Origin: Agelas oroides
Lineage: Eukaryota > Porifera > Demospongiae > Agelasida > Agelasidae
Length of the DNA stretch: 64,000 nucleotides
Direction of reading: 5' to 3'
Assembly: GCA_949130485.1 (NCBI GenBank)
Contig: OX422189.1
Location: forward strand, 1,373,720-1,437,719
This document shows positions 1 to 11,400 of the stretch, piece by piece. The notes below the pieces were generated by a model. That model did not search any database. It had not been told where the DNA came from and saw nothing but the letters and a program-made list of their open reading frames with translations. The position numbers and the translations under genes are program-made. How positions within the stretch are numbered: the stretch's first letter is position 1; each line of letters opens with the position of its first letter.

Positions 1-41
1 ACTATAAGCCACCACTACATTCTGATACACTGTACATTACA

Positions 42-2402
42 TTACAACTGTTTCTCTTGTTTAATAATATCAGCTATTCCAGTCTGCCTGACTGACTTAT
101 TCCTCAAAGCTTTGGCTAGACTTCTCCACGTCGGAGGACCAGACTTATCCAAAACCTTATCTTGCTTGCGAAACCAAGATGAGAGCATATCATCTAAGTA
201 TCGTGACTGGGGGGCGACATCTCTTGTTTCCATCAGAGTGCGAGCATATCATCTAAGTATCGTGACTGGGGGGCTACATCTCTTGTTTCCATCAGAGTGC
301 GAGCATATCATCTAAGTATCGTGACTGGGGGGCTACATCTCTTGTTTCCATCAGAGTGCGAGCATTTAGCCCCAAACTCAGTCCCAACTGGTAAATCTGG
401 TCCTTGTTGAGGTCACAGAGGTAGGAAATAGTTTCATGCATATCATCAAAACCTAAATGCACAGAGAGAACAATTGTGTTGAAGTCAGTTTTATAACAAA
501 GAGAAAAGGTTTGAACTTACCAAGTTTCTTGTCTTGCAGTTGGTTTGCAAAAGCATCTAGATGTTCATACAATGTTGATGCTGAAGGTCGTTTAATGACA
601 TCGTTATCTAAACACTGTGTTGCAATGCTAGTAAGTAAATGATGATCACCCAACATTTGTCGTGCAATTGTCCTGTGCTCTACCCTTCTTTCCACTTCAG
701 AGCGTGGTTTTAGCTTCCCTTGATCCGTGTACGTAGGTGCAAGTACACAAACATCCTCCTGAACTATTGTGAAGAGTGTCAAATGCCCAAAAGAAAATAT
801 ATCAAGCTTGACAGAAAACTCTGACGTCTTGCTGTACTGTAACGTTTCTGGAGGCATGTAAAGTGCTGTTCCAAGATGAGAAGTGATCGTTTGAGGAGTA
901 GCCAAAGGATTTAGATCAACAATTCGAGCATTTCCAAAGTCGGCAATCTTCGCTGTTAATTTGTCATCTAAAAGGACATTAGTAGCAGTAAGATCACGAT
1001 GAATTATAGCTGGTGTTTGGGAGTGTAAAAAGTTGAGGCCATTTGCAACATCTCGCAGTATTGCTGCTTTGCAACCAAGAGTGCAGGCCTTGTTTTCTGG
1101 CAAGATAAGATATGAACGTAGACTGATCGACATGCGCTCCATTAGAAGTGAAGGTATTTGATGCTCTTCGGACAGAAAGCATATTCCTTCATATTTTAGA
1201 ATATTCTGATGTTGGAGCTTCAAAAGAGTTACTACCATACGACAGAAAGTCTCAATATAAGTGTCAGCATCTTGAGTACCCATTTTGTGAAAGGATTTTG
1301 CGGCAAGTTTCTGACGTCCACATCTTACTTCAATTACTTCACCATGTGCTCCAGCACCAAGGCTTGTACCTGTTGAGTGGACGTTTTTTGAGTATGGTTT
1401 CAACTCCTTGAAGAGAGCCTTTTGAAGCGGATTTGCTTCATGCTGGATTCCTAGAAGTGATTTTTGTAGTTCTAGCTGGTCCAGTTTGATTTGTTCTTCA
1501 CTTAATTCTTGCTTCACCCTCACTATTTCTTGAAGGACTCTAGTTGCAGCAGGCCGTTGCTCAGGGTCATTTCTTAAACATGACTCTATTAGCAATTCAA
1601 GAGATGGGTTATCATGATGACTATGGCGAAGCTCCTCCATGTACTCTGCTCGACGCTCTACTTCACTACGAGCCATCAATGTTTGATGATGTAGATACGT
1701 GGCCTCTAATAAACATGGAAACTCTTGGATGGCAGTGAAGAGACAAATTACTCCAAAAGAGAATGTATCAATTCCAGATCCATAATGTGGGTGGACCTCT
1801 AAGGCTTCAGGGGGCATGTAAACTACAGCTCCAGGACATTGAGTCATTGTCATTGTAGCCATTCCTTGAGGAAGTATACGGCTGACTGTGAAGTCAGATA
1901 TTTTCACAATCATTGCAGAATTAAGAAGAATATCGGTTGCTGTGAGATTACGATGAAGAATGTTGCATTTATGCAAATATACAAGACCCTTGGAGACATC
2001 ATGAAGAATGGCAATTTTTGCAGCAAATCCTATATTCACTGTCCTCTCTAGAACTACTTGGAGAGTGTACTCCATTTTTTCCATCACTAACGTGGGCAGC
2101 CGTGAACCGACAGGATAAAAGACACCAAGAAACTGCACGATGTGTGGGTGGCGAAGCTTGGAGGTCATCTTACACTCGAGGATGATCCGATCCCCGATCC
2201 GATCCCCGATCTCGTGGTCCAGAAGAACTTCATGTATTCTTTTCCCCGCGCACCTTGTTCCATTCATATCTAGCTCTTCCACAATCGCATACGCACCATT
2301 ACCCAACGTATTTCCGGTAGCCTGCAAGTCGTGGATGATGAACTCACTAAGTTCTGAGGCTGCGTACGCGTCCTTTTGTTCTTCGGAGAAGAGACGTGCC
2401 AT
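42..2402 (-). CDS. Tandem pseudokinase-kinase protein (TKL-like) with C-terminal death-domain-like region
   Basis: Two exons on the minus strand: 521-2402 and 42-452, with the intron donor GTAAGT at 520-519 and the acceptor at 454-453; the phases fit. Exon 1 encodes two kinase domains. Domain 1 (about residues 28-300) has a glycine loop (GNGAYAIV) and the Lys of AGKRI, but its catalytic loop reads HRNLTATD and its DFG is DFT, so it looks like a pseudokinase. Domain 2 (about 345-615) has GAGAHGEV, AAKSF, HRDLTATN, DFG and an APE-like PPE, so it looks active. The order pseudokinase then kinase recalls JAKs, but the sequence is TKL/Ser-Thr-like. Exon 2 encodes a death-domain-like stretch (SSWFRKQ, GPPTWRSLAKAL). 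Inside it a 59-bp unit occurs three times, which shifts the frame to a stop soon after the first copy; the ancestral single-copy reading would run to the TAA at 42. A damaged paralogue lies at 14.3-16.7 kb. The family call is from motifs. Confidence 0.8.
181..368 (-). repeat. 59-bp tandem triplication inside a death-domain exon
   Basis: Three copies start near 183, 242 and 301, with the next partial start at 360; the period is 59 bp. The unit codes for part of the death-domain-like region (METRDVAPQSRYLDDM). Since 59 is not a multiple of 3, the extra copies shift the frame into TGA. The same array is present in the paralogue at 14457-14642, so it predates the segmental duplication. Confidence 0.9.
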
Positions 2403-2603
2403 GTTCAGCTGCCGAGCTTAGGGACAGTTCTTCGTGTAGCCAGCCTCCTAAGGCGGAGTCTGGGGACGAGACTAGCGCCTTTCCTCGTGAGAGGATGGGT
2501 CTGGGCAGCTGGGCGACTTGCTAATACAGTCGAATCGCCAGCGTGCAACTTCCTGTAAATTTAATTGCGCAGTGCGCAAACCCGGAAGTAGAATATGGCG
2601 GCA

Positions 2604-2652
2604 TAGATACTATAAACGGACTATAAGTCCGTTTATAGTACAGTATCTATGA
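2604..2652. repeat. Short near-perfect inverted repeat
   Basis: The arms ATAGATACTATAAACGGACT and its complement meet at a tiny loop. It lies about 200 bp upstream of the kinase start codon, in the presumed promoter region, and could be a solo MITE or a structured element. Confidence 0.75.
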
Positions 2653-3627
2653 TGGCGGCGAGGAAGCTCACTTGACAGCGTGTACTTCAGCCCTCACAGG
2701 ATCGCGTAGTTGCAGGTTTTTCGCCCTGGAAAGGATCGTTTGAGACACAGTTATGGTCAAAAAAGGTACGTAACTTATAGATAGGTGAAATAAATTTGCA
2801 AGTTAGGAAAACAAGGAGGAAATAGGCGTCCAAGAGGGCGGGTCGATGAATTAGTGTGCATGTTTAAGCTCATTTTGTGAAGAGTACAGTAGCGGAACAC
2901 AAGAGATATGGGTATCAGGAGGTAGCCAGAAGCATCTAGTATTATGCTTGAAGACAGGAAGGCTGTAACTGAAGGAAGCTGTAAATGGCCCCATTGTGTA
3001 TAGTACTGTGTACACCAGTAGAGCAAGGTTTGAGGCATTTGTACAACAAAACAGGTAACAGAGACTAATTCAACTGCTGTATGGGGAACAGTAAGCCTTT
3101 TCTACACCACTTTCCATCCCCAAAACCAAAACCTGTGATCTTAGTAACTTCACCATCATCGTCTATCTCCAGATTATTGTCACTCTCCTCCACACTGTTG
3201 GATTCCTCAGTTGTCTTCTTGACTGTCAACTACCACATGATGAACTTCTCATCTAAGTTCTTGGTCTGCTGGTAAGTTGGTGTGTTTAGACAGTTGCGGT
3301 ATTGAAATCCTGATTCACACACTCACTTCCCTTTGGCACAAGTTATAGTCTCCCTTTTGCCTTTCTCTGGCTCTCCCTGTGTCCCTTACAACTTAAAGTT
3401 GGCCGTCTTGTATTGATTGACCATCCAAAAGTGTCCAATTAGAGTGTGTGTCAGTTATGCAATTGTTTGCCATATGTACACTATACCTGGCTTACCACTG
3501 GCCTCATTCCTGGGCCTCCCCCGTTTTTGTTCTTCGGTTCGCCTTCAGTATTAATACACGGAAGTAGAAGAACGGGGGAGGCCTGGAAACACTTATCACG
3601 TGAATGGCGTCACCTGACGTCATTCAC

Positions 3628-3747
3628 GTGCAGGTGGATGCGAGGTGGACATTGCACGTGCAGGTGGATGCGAGGTGGACATTGCACCTGGAGGTGGATG
3701 CGAGGTGGACATTGCACCTGCAGGTGGATGCGAGGTGGACATTGCAT
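3628..3747. repeat. 30-bp tandem repeat, about four copies
   Basis: The unit carries CAGGTGGATGCGAGGTGGAC followed by ATTGCACSTG. It keeps all frames open because 30 is a multiple of 3. No gene evidence. Confidence 0.9.
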
Positions 3748-5124
3748 ATTGGGGGAGGGGTCCACATTCAAATAACGTACCAGACTCTACCATCGAGCAG
3801 TTCATTGTCCACCTTGTGTCACGTCACGTGATAAGAGTTCCCTGCCCTTTCCCATGATTTTTCACCGCTCTGCCGCGTCCGTGTGTTATACTGAATGAAA
3901 ATCAAATAACAAAAAATGGGGAGGCCTCGGAATGAGGCTAGGCATACCACCAGAGGAGGGAGGACGTAATCATGTGATAGCTACAATAGCTGACATTCAA
4001 AGATCAAGAAGTGTGGATACAAGCTAAACGAACAGCTCTACAATCTGTGTCAAGGTTGACTTCCCCAATTGTTTCAGAAGCTTCAGTTCAACCTGCTAGA
4101 GATTATGTACCTCATTCGTAAAGCAGGTGACAAATAGCAGGGTGGGGGGCTAGGTAGAAAATAACTGCTTATTCCAGCAAAGAAGGCATGTAAGTAACAA
4201 TGGTTGCTCCATCAGATGCCTGATCTTTCACTTGAAGCAAGGCTAGATTTTTTATTGGCTACATGTTACAGCTGTGTATACTGCATTTGATCGGAGGTTT
4301 TTGCTTAGTCTGTTATCATGATATAAAACGAAAATTTCTCTTTACTTATTTTGAGCATGCATAGTACACACACACGCACTTGTTAATGGGTTTATTTTTC
4401 ACTTTACACAGGGAAGTGTACTCCTTGTACTTGGTTGACTCACAGTGACGCAAGAAGCATAGCCGACACAGACCAAGATGGAACTTTCTGGAGCTGGTCA
4501 TGCCAGTTCATGTAGTGAAGGTCACCACTATAGTGCTCTCTGACACTCACATCACCTATTACCTCATCCTCTAAGCTACCTGTGTTGCTCAAAACTTTTG
4601 TATGCTAGTTAACATGCCAGCTACGCACATTTTTACACATTTTCTGTATGCATAATTAATTCTTTCATTTCACATCCTGAAAAATAGCAAACACAAGTTT
4701 CAATAACTTTTCTGAGTAGCATAATGATAGTAGTAATCAACTATGTCAGTGTCTTGGCTGTCTCTTCAGGAAGCTGGAAATGGCCCCAAGTCATGTGCAG
4801 ACAGTTGAGCAGGTACCGCGAACAGCTGTAACTTCCGCGTAGAATTACGCACGCACGTGGAACTTGCGCTAATGTGTACTTCTACTTCCCGCACAGCTCG
4901 CTTATTAGTTGCATGAGAATAGTCCGTGCATATCCCAAGATATACCGATTTTTAGGTCTGCGTGGACTGGGGTCAAAGGTTATATTCAACGCGCGCGTTT
5001 GACTGTGTGCCGAAAATAATGTTGTATGGCCACGTATGGACTTCCGGTACGTTGGCGATTCGACTGAATAGGGCTATCTTAGCCTCGTTCCCAGGCCCCG
5101 CCCAGCTTTCCGGGTAGATGGCAG

Positions 5125-5465
5125 GCAGGGGGGGTCTAGTCTCGTGCCCCGCCCGCGCGCGCCTCCCGGCGAGAAACGGTCTGGTGAACGAAGTCGAATT
5201 TCTTGGGCTTATTACCCAAAACGGGTAATGACCAATGAGATCGCGAGATCGGTAATTATTACGTAGGACTTCCCTTACAACAGTAAAATTTGTTCAGATC
5301 TATTCGAGTATCCGTACCTTTTTTGAGCGGGTTGGCCGCAAAATGTTTTGATCGTTGCTAGGTTACAATGTCGCAAAAGCGTGCACTAGCCCAAGAAATT
5401 CGACTTGGTTCACCAGACCGTTTCTCCTCGTGAGAGGGTGGGGTCTGGGGACGAGACTAGGGGGG
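5125..5465. mobile_element. Foldback MITE, family A, copy 1
   Basis: The left end (GAGAAACGGTCTGGTGAACG followed by AAGTCGAATTTCTTGG) is repeated inverted at about 5390-5465. The interior has no ORF. A second copy lies at 59715-60013 with the same terminal and internal motifs. Non-autonomous DNA transposon by structure; the superfamily was not resolved. Confidence 0.8.
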
Positions 5466-5663
5466 GTCGGACAAGATCACGTGCAGGAATTATTGCTGAT
5501 GTTGCATTTATTTCACTATGGCGTTTGCATAGAGAAAAGAAACACGTAGTCGCACTGTCGCATCAAATAGTTGTGTATTTCGAACTGTTTCGAAGTTGTG
5601 TGCGAAGTACAAGCTATATACTGGTAGAAATTTTACTGCGCCCTGCTGCGCCCGGGCGTTATC

Positions 5664-6090
5664 ATGGCTAGTGGGACTGGTGCGAGGAAGAGACTGGGGG
5701 ATCAACAACCAGCACTTCTGGAAGTGTAAGCAGCAGCATCAAGCGACTCGGTGATAGTAGCAGCGTTGAAGCTACTGAAGGAATCCCGGCGACCCCTCCA
5801 GAACTTGTCTCGTGAACCGATTTTGACAACTTATCTTCAGCTGTACGTGTAGCCTCGAACCCAGGCTTTCCGTCCCGGATTTCGTCTTGCAGCTTGGAGA
5901 TTCAGAGCTGCGAGACAAAAATTGGGATGGAAAGCCTGGGTTCGAGGCTACTGTAGGTGGTCTCATGCTTACTGTCACACCCAAGTCTAGGCCTGGACCA
6001 AAAAAGGGGTTACTGGCAAAAGGCTGGAAGGCAACACACCATCGTCTCGTTCATCGTCTAGTCTGAATACGAGTCATACAGCGGGCGCGA
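5664..6090 (+). other. Possible decayed or unidentified coding fragments
   Basis: A short ORF starts with ATG at 5664 (MASGTGARKRLGDQQ) and ends after 21 codons near a GTAAGC. Overlapping frames hold a Ser-rich stretch up to about 5815 and, past a hairpin MITE at 5846-5953, a basic stretch with KSRPGPKKG. These could be a first exon of the downstream gene or remnants of a gene split by the MITE. Function not recognised. Confidence 0.2.
5846..5953. mobile_element. Hairpin MITE of the dispersed GCCTCG(T/A)(T/A)CCCAGGC type
   Basis: TAGCCTCGAACCCAGGCTTT at the left is mirrored by the complement at the right, around a shorter inner palindrome. A close relative lies at 12778-12873. Confidence 0.85.
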
Positions 6091-6302
6091 AGACTTGGGG
6101 GTAAAATACGCAGCAGCTGCCAACCCGGTCGCTCGTGTACTACTAAGTCTAAATACACGTATTCGCGATCAATTGGAATTTCAAGAATGTAAAATTAAAT
6201 CACGTGCAATTCGAACCTTGTCCGACCCCCCCTGGATGGCAGGTGTAAAGTGTATCCAAGATGATTAAATTCCTGGGTTATATTATCTAACGATCACGTA
6301 AT

Positions 6303-8095
6303 AGGCATATGTCTGTGGTGCCTCTGGTGTCTGTGGTGTCTGTGGTGCCTCTGGTGTCTGTGGTGTCTGTGGTGTCTGCGATGCCTCTGGTGCCTGCAGT
6401 GTCTCTGGTGTCTCTGGTGCCTGTGGTGCCTGTGGTGCCTGTGGTGTCTCTGGTGTCTCTGGTGCCTGTGGTGTCTCTGGTGCCTGTGGTGTCTCTGGTA
6501 TCTCTGGTGCCTGCGTGTGGTATCTCTGGTGCCTGTGGTGTCTCTGGTGCCTGCAGTGCCTGTGGTGTCTCTGGTGCCTCTGGTGCCTGTGGTGTCTCTG
6601 CATGGTGCCTGCAGTGCCTGTGGTGTCTGTGCATGGTGTCTCTGGTGTCTGTGGTGTCTGTGGTGCCTCTGGTGTCTGTGGTGTCTGTGGTGTCTGCGAT
6701 GCCTCTGGTGCCTGCAGTGTCTCTGGTGTCTCTGGTGCCTGTGGTGCCTGTGGTGCCTGTGGTGTCTCTGGTGTCTCTGGTGCCTGTGGTGTCTCTGGTG
6801 CCTGTGGTGTCTCTGGTATCTCTGGTGCCTGCGTGTGGTGTCTCTGGTGCCTGTGGTGTCTCTGGTGCCTGCAGTGCCTGTGGTGTCTCTGGTGCCTCTG
6901 GTGCCTGTGGTGTCTCTGCATGGTGCCTGCAGTGCCTGTGGTGTCTGTGCATGGTGTCTCTGGTGTCTGTGGTGTCTGTGGTGTCTGTGGTGTCTCTGGT
7001 GTCTGTGGTGTCTGCGATGCCTCTGGTGCCTGTGGTGTCTCTGGTGTCTGTGGTGCCTGTGGTGTCTGTGGTGCCTCTGGTGTCTGGGGTGCCTGTGGTG
7101 TCTCTGGTGTCTCTGGTGCCTGCAGTGCCTGGTGCCTGCATGTGGTGCCTGCAGTGCCTGTGGTGTCTCTGGTGCCGTGGTGTCTCTGGTGCCTGTGGTG
7201 CCTGTGGTGTCTCTGGTGTCTCTGGTGCCTGTGGTGTCTCTGGTGCCTGCAGTGCCTGTGGTGTCTCTGGTGTCTCTGGTGCCTGTGGTGTCTCTGGTGC
7301 CTGTGGTGTCTCTGGTGCCTGTGGTATCTCTGGTGCCTGCAGTGCCTGTGGTGTCTGTGGTGCCTGGTGTCTGTGGTGCCTTTGGTGTCTGTGGTGTCTC
7401 TGGTGCCTGTGGTGTCTCTGGTGCCTGTGTTGTCTTTAGTGCCTGTGGTGTCTGTGGTGTCTCTGGTGTCTGTGTTGTCTCTGGTGCCTGTGTTGTCTTT
7501 AGTGCCTGTGGTGTCTGTGGTGTCTCTGGTGTCTGTGGTGTCTCTGGTGTCTGCGATGCCTCTGGTGCCTGTGGTGTCTGCGGGGCCTGTGGTGCTTCTG
7601 GTGTTTGTGGTGCCTCTGGTGTCTGCGGTGCCTCTGGTGTCTGCGGTGCCTCTGGTGTCTGGGGTGCCTGTGGTGTCTGTGGTGTCTCTGGTGCCTGCAG
7701 TGCCTGTGGTGTCTCTGGTGTCTCTGGTGTCTGTGGTGTCTGCGATGCCTCTGGTGTCTGTGGTGCCTGCGGTGTCTGTGGTGTCTCTGTGGTGTCTCAG
7801 GTGCCTGTGGTGTCTCTGGTGCCAGTGGTGCCTGTGGTGTCTCTGGTGTCTCTGGTGCCTGTGGTGTCTCTGGTGCCTGCAGTGCCTCTGGTGTCTGCAG
7901 TGCCTGTGTTGTCTGCAGTGCCTGTGATGCCTGTGGTGCCTGTGGTGTCTGCGGTGCCTCTGGTGTCTGCAGTGCCTGTGTTGTCTGTGGTATCTATGGT
8001 GCCTCTGGTATACCTGTTGTGCCTGTGGTGTCTCTGGGCGCCTGTGGTGCCTGTGGTGTCTGTGGTGTCTCTGGTCCTCTGGTGTCTCTGTTGAC
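6303..8095. repeat. 1.8-kb minisatellite, 9-bp unit, with 318-bp higher-order repeat
   Basis: Units are TGGTGYCTS in varying order. A block with GCATGGTGCCTGCAGTGCC landmarks repeats at an offset of 318 bp (for example 6601 versus 6919), which is a higher-order period. Because 9 is a multiple of 3, frames on both strands stay open for hundreds of codons (Cys/Val/Leu-rich on plus, Pro/Thr/Ala-rich on minus). No start, splice or family evidence supports translation. It lies upstream of the IWS1 exons. Confidence 0.9.
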
Positions 8096-8456
8096 GCTTG
8101 TGTGTCTGAGAACAGTTACTTGCAGGAATGATAATGCTATGTTAGTGCATTTTAAAGATCTTAGCATGGGCACTTTTATTGTCGATGTAAGGCTTATAAT
8201 TGGAACGTGATGTTTGATGACATTTGTTATCTAATGGAGAATGATATTAACAGATCACTTTACAGGTATGCATGTTAATGAAGTCAGTAGTGCAACGGCA
8301 GTGACAAAAATACATTGTGTTTGTGGGTAGCTACTGCAATCGTCATAATAATGTTACTGCAGCAGTGAAGTCCTACTAACATGTTGAAGTTTAGACTCAA
8401 TTTGACCGATTGTCTTTTCTCTGAAAAGGAAGGTGCAGAGGGTGAGGGGTAACCAG

Positions 8457-11400
8457 AAGAGGAGGGTGAAGGTGAGGGTGAGGGAGTGCCGGTAGTTGGA
8501 GGGGAGAGTGAGGTGGGAGAGAAGAGGGAGGTGGAGGAGGAAGGGTCTGATGATGAGCTAGAAGACGACAGAAACATGTGAGTTACAGTTCATTCTCAAT
8601 TCGGCCTTCTCTTCTCTCTTTTGTCACCCCTCTTTCCCCCCCTTCACAAGCACCCCTCCCCCCTCAACACACATACACATACCACAATGGACCCTCCACC
8701 TTTCTTTCCAGCCCCTCCCCCCCTACACACCTACATTGTTTCTCTCATGCACATATCTCCCCCCCCCCCACACACACACACACACGTCCTCCCAGGAACA
8801 CAGGTCTCTCGGACTGGGACCAGATGATGGCTCATCGCAAGGAAGCTATGGCTCGAGCGAGGCGGAGGAGGAAGAGGAGGGACGGTGACTTGACCATCAA
8901 CGATGACCACATTATGGCCATGATACGTGAGATGAAGCAGGCAGCTGAGGTGAGGGTGTGTGTGTGTGTTGGGGGGGGGGGGATATTTCTGGTTAGAGAA
9001 AAGAAGCTAATTCTACTGTAAAGTGTGGCAGAGGGAAAGCAATGTAAAAAAATGTGGGAACAGTGTGTGTATACACGTAACAGGCACAGAAAACAATGAG
9101 GGGAAGGAGGGAAAGTATGTGTGTGTATTGGGTAGGTCATTAGGAGGGCACATTTACAGCCACCTCCTACACTCCTTGCATCTACATGTATCTTTCTCTT
9201 TCCCTCTGTCCTCCCCCTAGCCTCATTCCCAAGCTCTCCCCACTAAAGAGGGTTTAACAAGGAGAGCCTGGGAATGAGGGTGCCCTCCCTCCCTCCCTCC
9301 CTCCTGAAACACTGGGTTAACGATTGTTTTACATCATGCAGGAAGATTGTCAGCTGAACATGGCGAGGAAGGCTGCAACCAAGAAGCTCCAAATGTTGCC
9401 CACCGTCATCTCCCACTTGAAAAGTGAGCACAGACTAGACAAGTCTCGTTCCCAGGCCACTCACCCCACTAGAGATGAGAGGGTGGGGTCTGGGAACGAG
9501 ACTAGAACAAAATGTTAGTTAAAAATACCCCTACCTCCTGTCTTCGTACATGTACTTCCAGACTCAATGTATTTCAATTAACCTTGTTCCAATGCCTTCC
9601 CACAGTCCAGTTTTATATTACTCATGGGGGAGGGAAGGGTGGGGGGGGGGGAAGGGAGGGGAGGAGATGGAGAATGGGGAGTTTGCATCATGTACGTGTC
9701 AATGACATCAATGTTTATCTACGTACTGGAGAGGTAGAGTGCCCCTAACCGAGGGAGTGTATTAGCCTCACTCCCAGATTCACATGCATGATGCTTTCTA
9801 CAACACATGTACCATGCAGTCTCTCTCCCCCTCCTTTCCCTCGGAACAAGGCTGGGAGTGTATTTCAGCTGTGTTTCTCTCTTCTGCGTGCGTAGGTCTG
9901 ATCTCCAGTCTGCGTTCCTGGAGTGTGGTATTCTCTCAGCTTTGGCGGTCAGTGTCGCATTGCTGTGTCATGTGTTATTTTACCTCCTCTCTGATACAGA
10001 CAGATGAGAGAAGAGGTAAAACTGTTGTCATCCTCATACTGTCCAGCAAGAGCGCATAAGAATGGGCGGCTAGAGTATGAGCGTGTAACTCCAATAGAAG
10101 CCCGCAGTCCGGGCAAAATTATTGAAAAATAGAACACCTGGTCACGTGCGTGCTTAGCAACAATGCATAATGGCTTATGTCAACACAGCGTGCACAGGGC
10201 GTGTTACTATTTTTAGTACTGGAGCTAAATTCCGCCCGGTTTCGAATTTTACGTAGTTACACACTCTTACTCTAGCCACCCGTTCTTATGCGCTCTTGTG
10301 TACAGTCATACTCTTAGCTTACATGACATCACCACTGTTTGTGTGACATCACTTGTTTTTGGCATGACATCACTGCTAATTGTGTGACATCACTTATTAT
10401 AGGTATGGCTGAGTCCTCTTCCAGACCACTCCCTCCCTCATCTCAAGATCAGAGAAGCCATACTTGACATCCTCAAGGCAGTAAGTACTCGCATACAAGA
10501 CCCTCGGAATGCAACACACCTGTTGCTAGCTGAGAATGGGCCTGGGAACGAGTACATGTATATTTTAGAGTTAAAACTGGCATGCAGCTGTTGCTTGATC
10601 TAACAAAGTCCGCTCTAGCCTTGTTGCCAGACCTGAAGAAGAGGAGGGAAGGTTGGGGCCTGGGAATGAGGCTACGTTCTGTTGGGTCTCATTCCCAATC
10701 CTCTACTAATGCAAGAGTGCATAAGAATGGGCGGCTAGAATAAGAGCGTGTAACAGGGTTTCATACAGGATTATGAGATGGGGGGAAAACAAGATGGTAG
10801 CAGGATGATAGTAGCGTGTGAAATGCGTGCGTGCCTTTTAGGGGGCATGCCCCCCCCCCCTGGAAAATTTGAATTTACATCCTCTCAGATGGCTTCTGAC
10901 GCAATCTGGGATAAAAATTTCCAAACATTTTGATGACACGTTTGTTCAGTAACATGTAAGATTTCTCGGGGGGGAGGGAGGGGGGGGGGGGGGAATTCCA
11001 GGCCCCCCCCCCCCCTCTGTATGAAACCCTGTAAATTTTGAAACCGATCAGAATTTACCACCAGTACTAAAAATAGTAACATGTACTGAGCATGCTGTGT
11101 AGACATAAGCGATTGTTGCTACATGTAAGCACGTGACAGGGTGTTCTATTTTTAGTAATTTTGACTGGACTACGGGCTTCTATTGGAGTTACACGCTCTT
11201 ACTCAAGCCGCCTTTTCTTATGCGCTCTTGCTACTGCCATCATCACTTGTGAACACTGCTTGTACTGACGATACACAAGTGTAGAACTCGTTGTGCCTTC
11301 TTCCCTCACAGTACCCAGTTCCTGACAGCAGTTTGCTGAAGATGAGCAAGATCGGGAAGGCGGTCATGCTGCTGTACAGACATCCTAAGGAAACCAGGAA

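Larger units (their letters stand above)
1..2420. repeat. Segmental duplication, copy A (partner 14275-16695)
   Basis: The sequence from base 1 reappears at 14275 with an offset of 14274 and near identity through both exons, the intron and the 59-bp array. Similarity fades just beyond the kinase start codon (about 2416 and 16695). The copies are direct repeats flanking the IWS1 gene. The true left end lies outside the window. Confidence 0.92.
2403..5124. other. Intergenic region; one short hairpin and one small tandem repeat
   Basis: No supported gene was seen. The part nearest 2402 is the presumed promoter and 5' UTR of the kinase gene. Open frames here are short and lack splice or family support. 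Notable items are the hairpin at 2604-2652 and the 30-bp repeat at 3628-3747. Confidence 0.5.

Noticed and set aside
6287-8210. Long overlapping frames on both strands (up to 525 codons)
   Set aside because: They arise from a 9-bp repeat, which keeps frames open on both strands. No splice, start or family signal.
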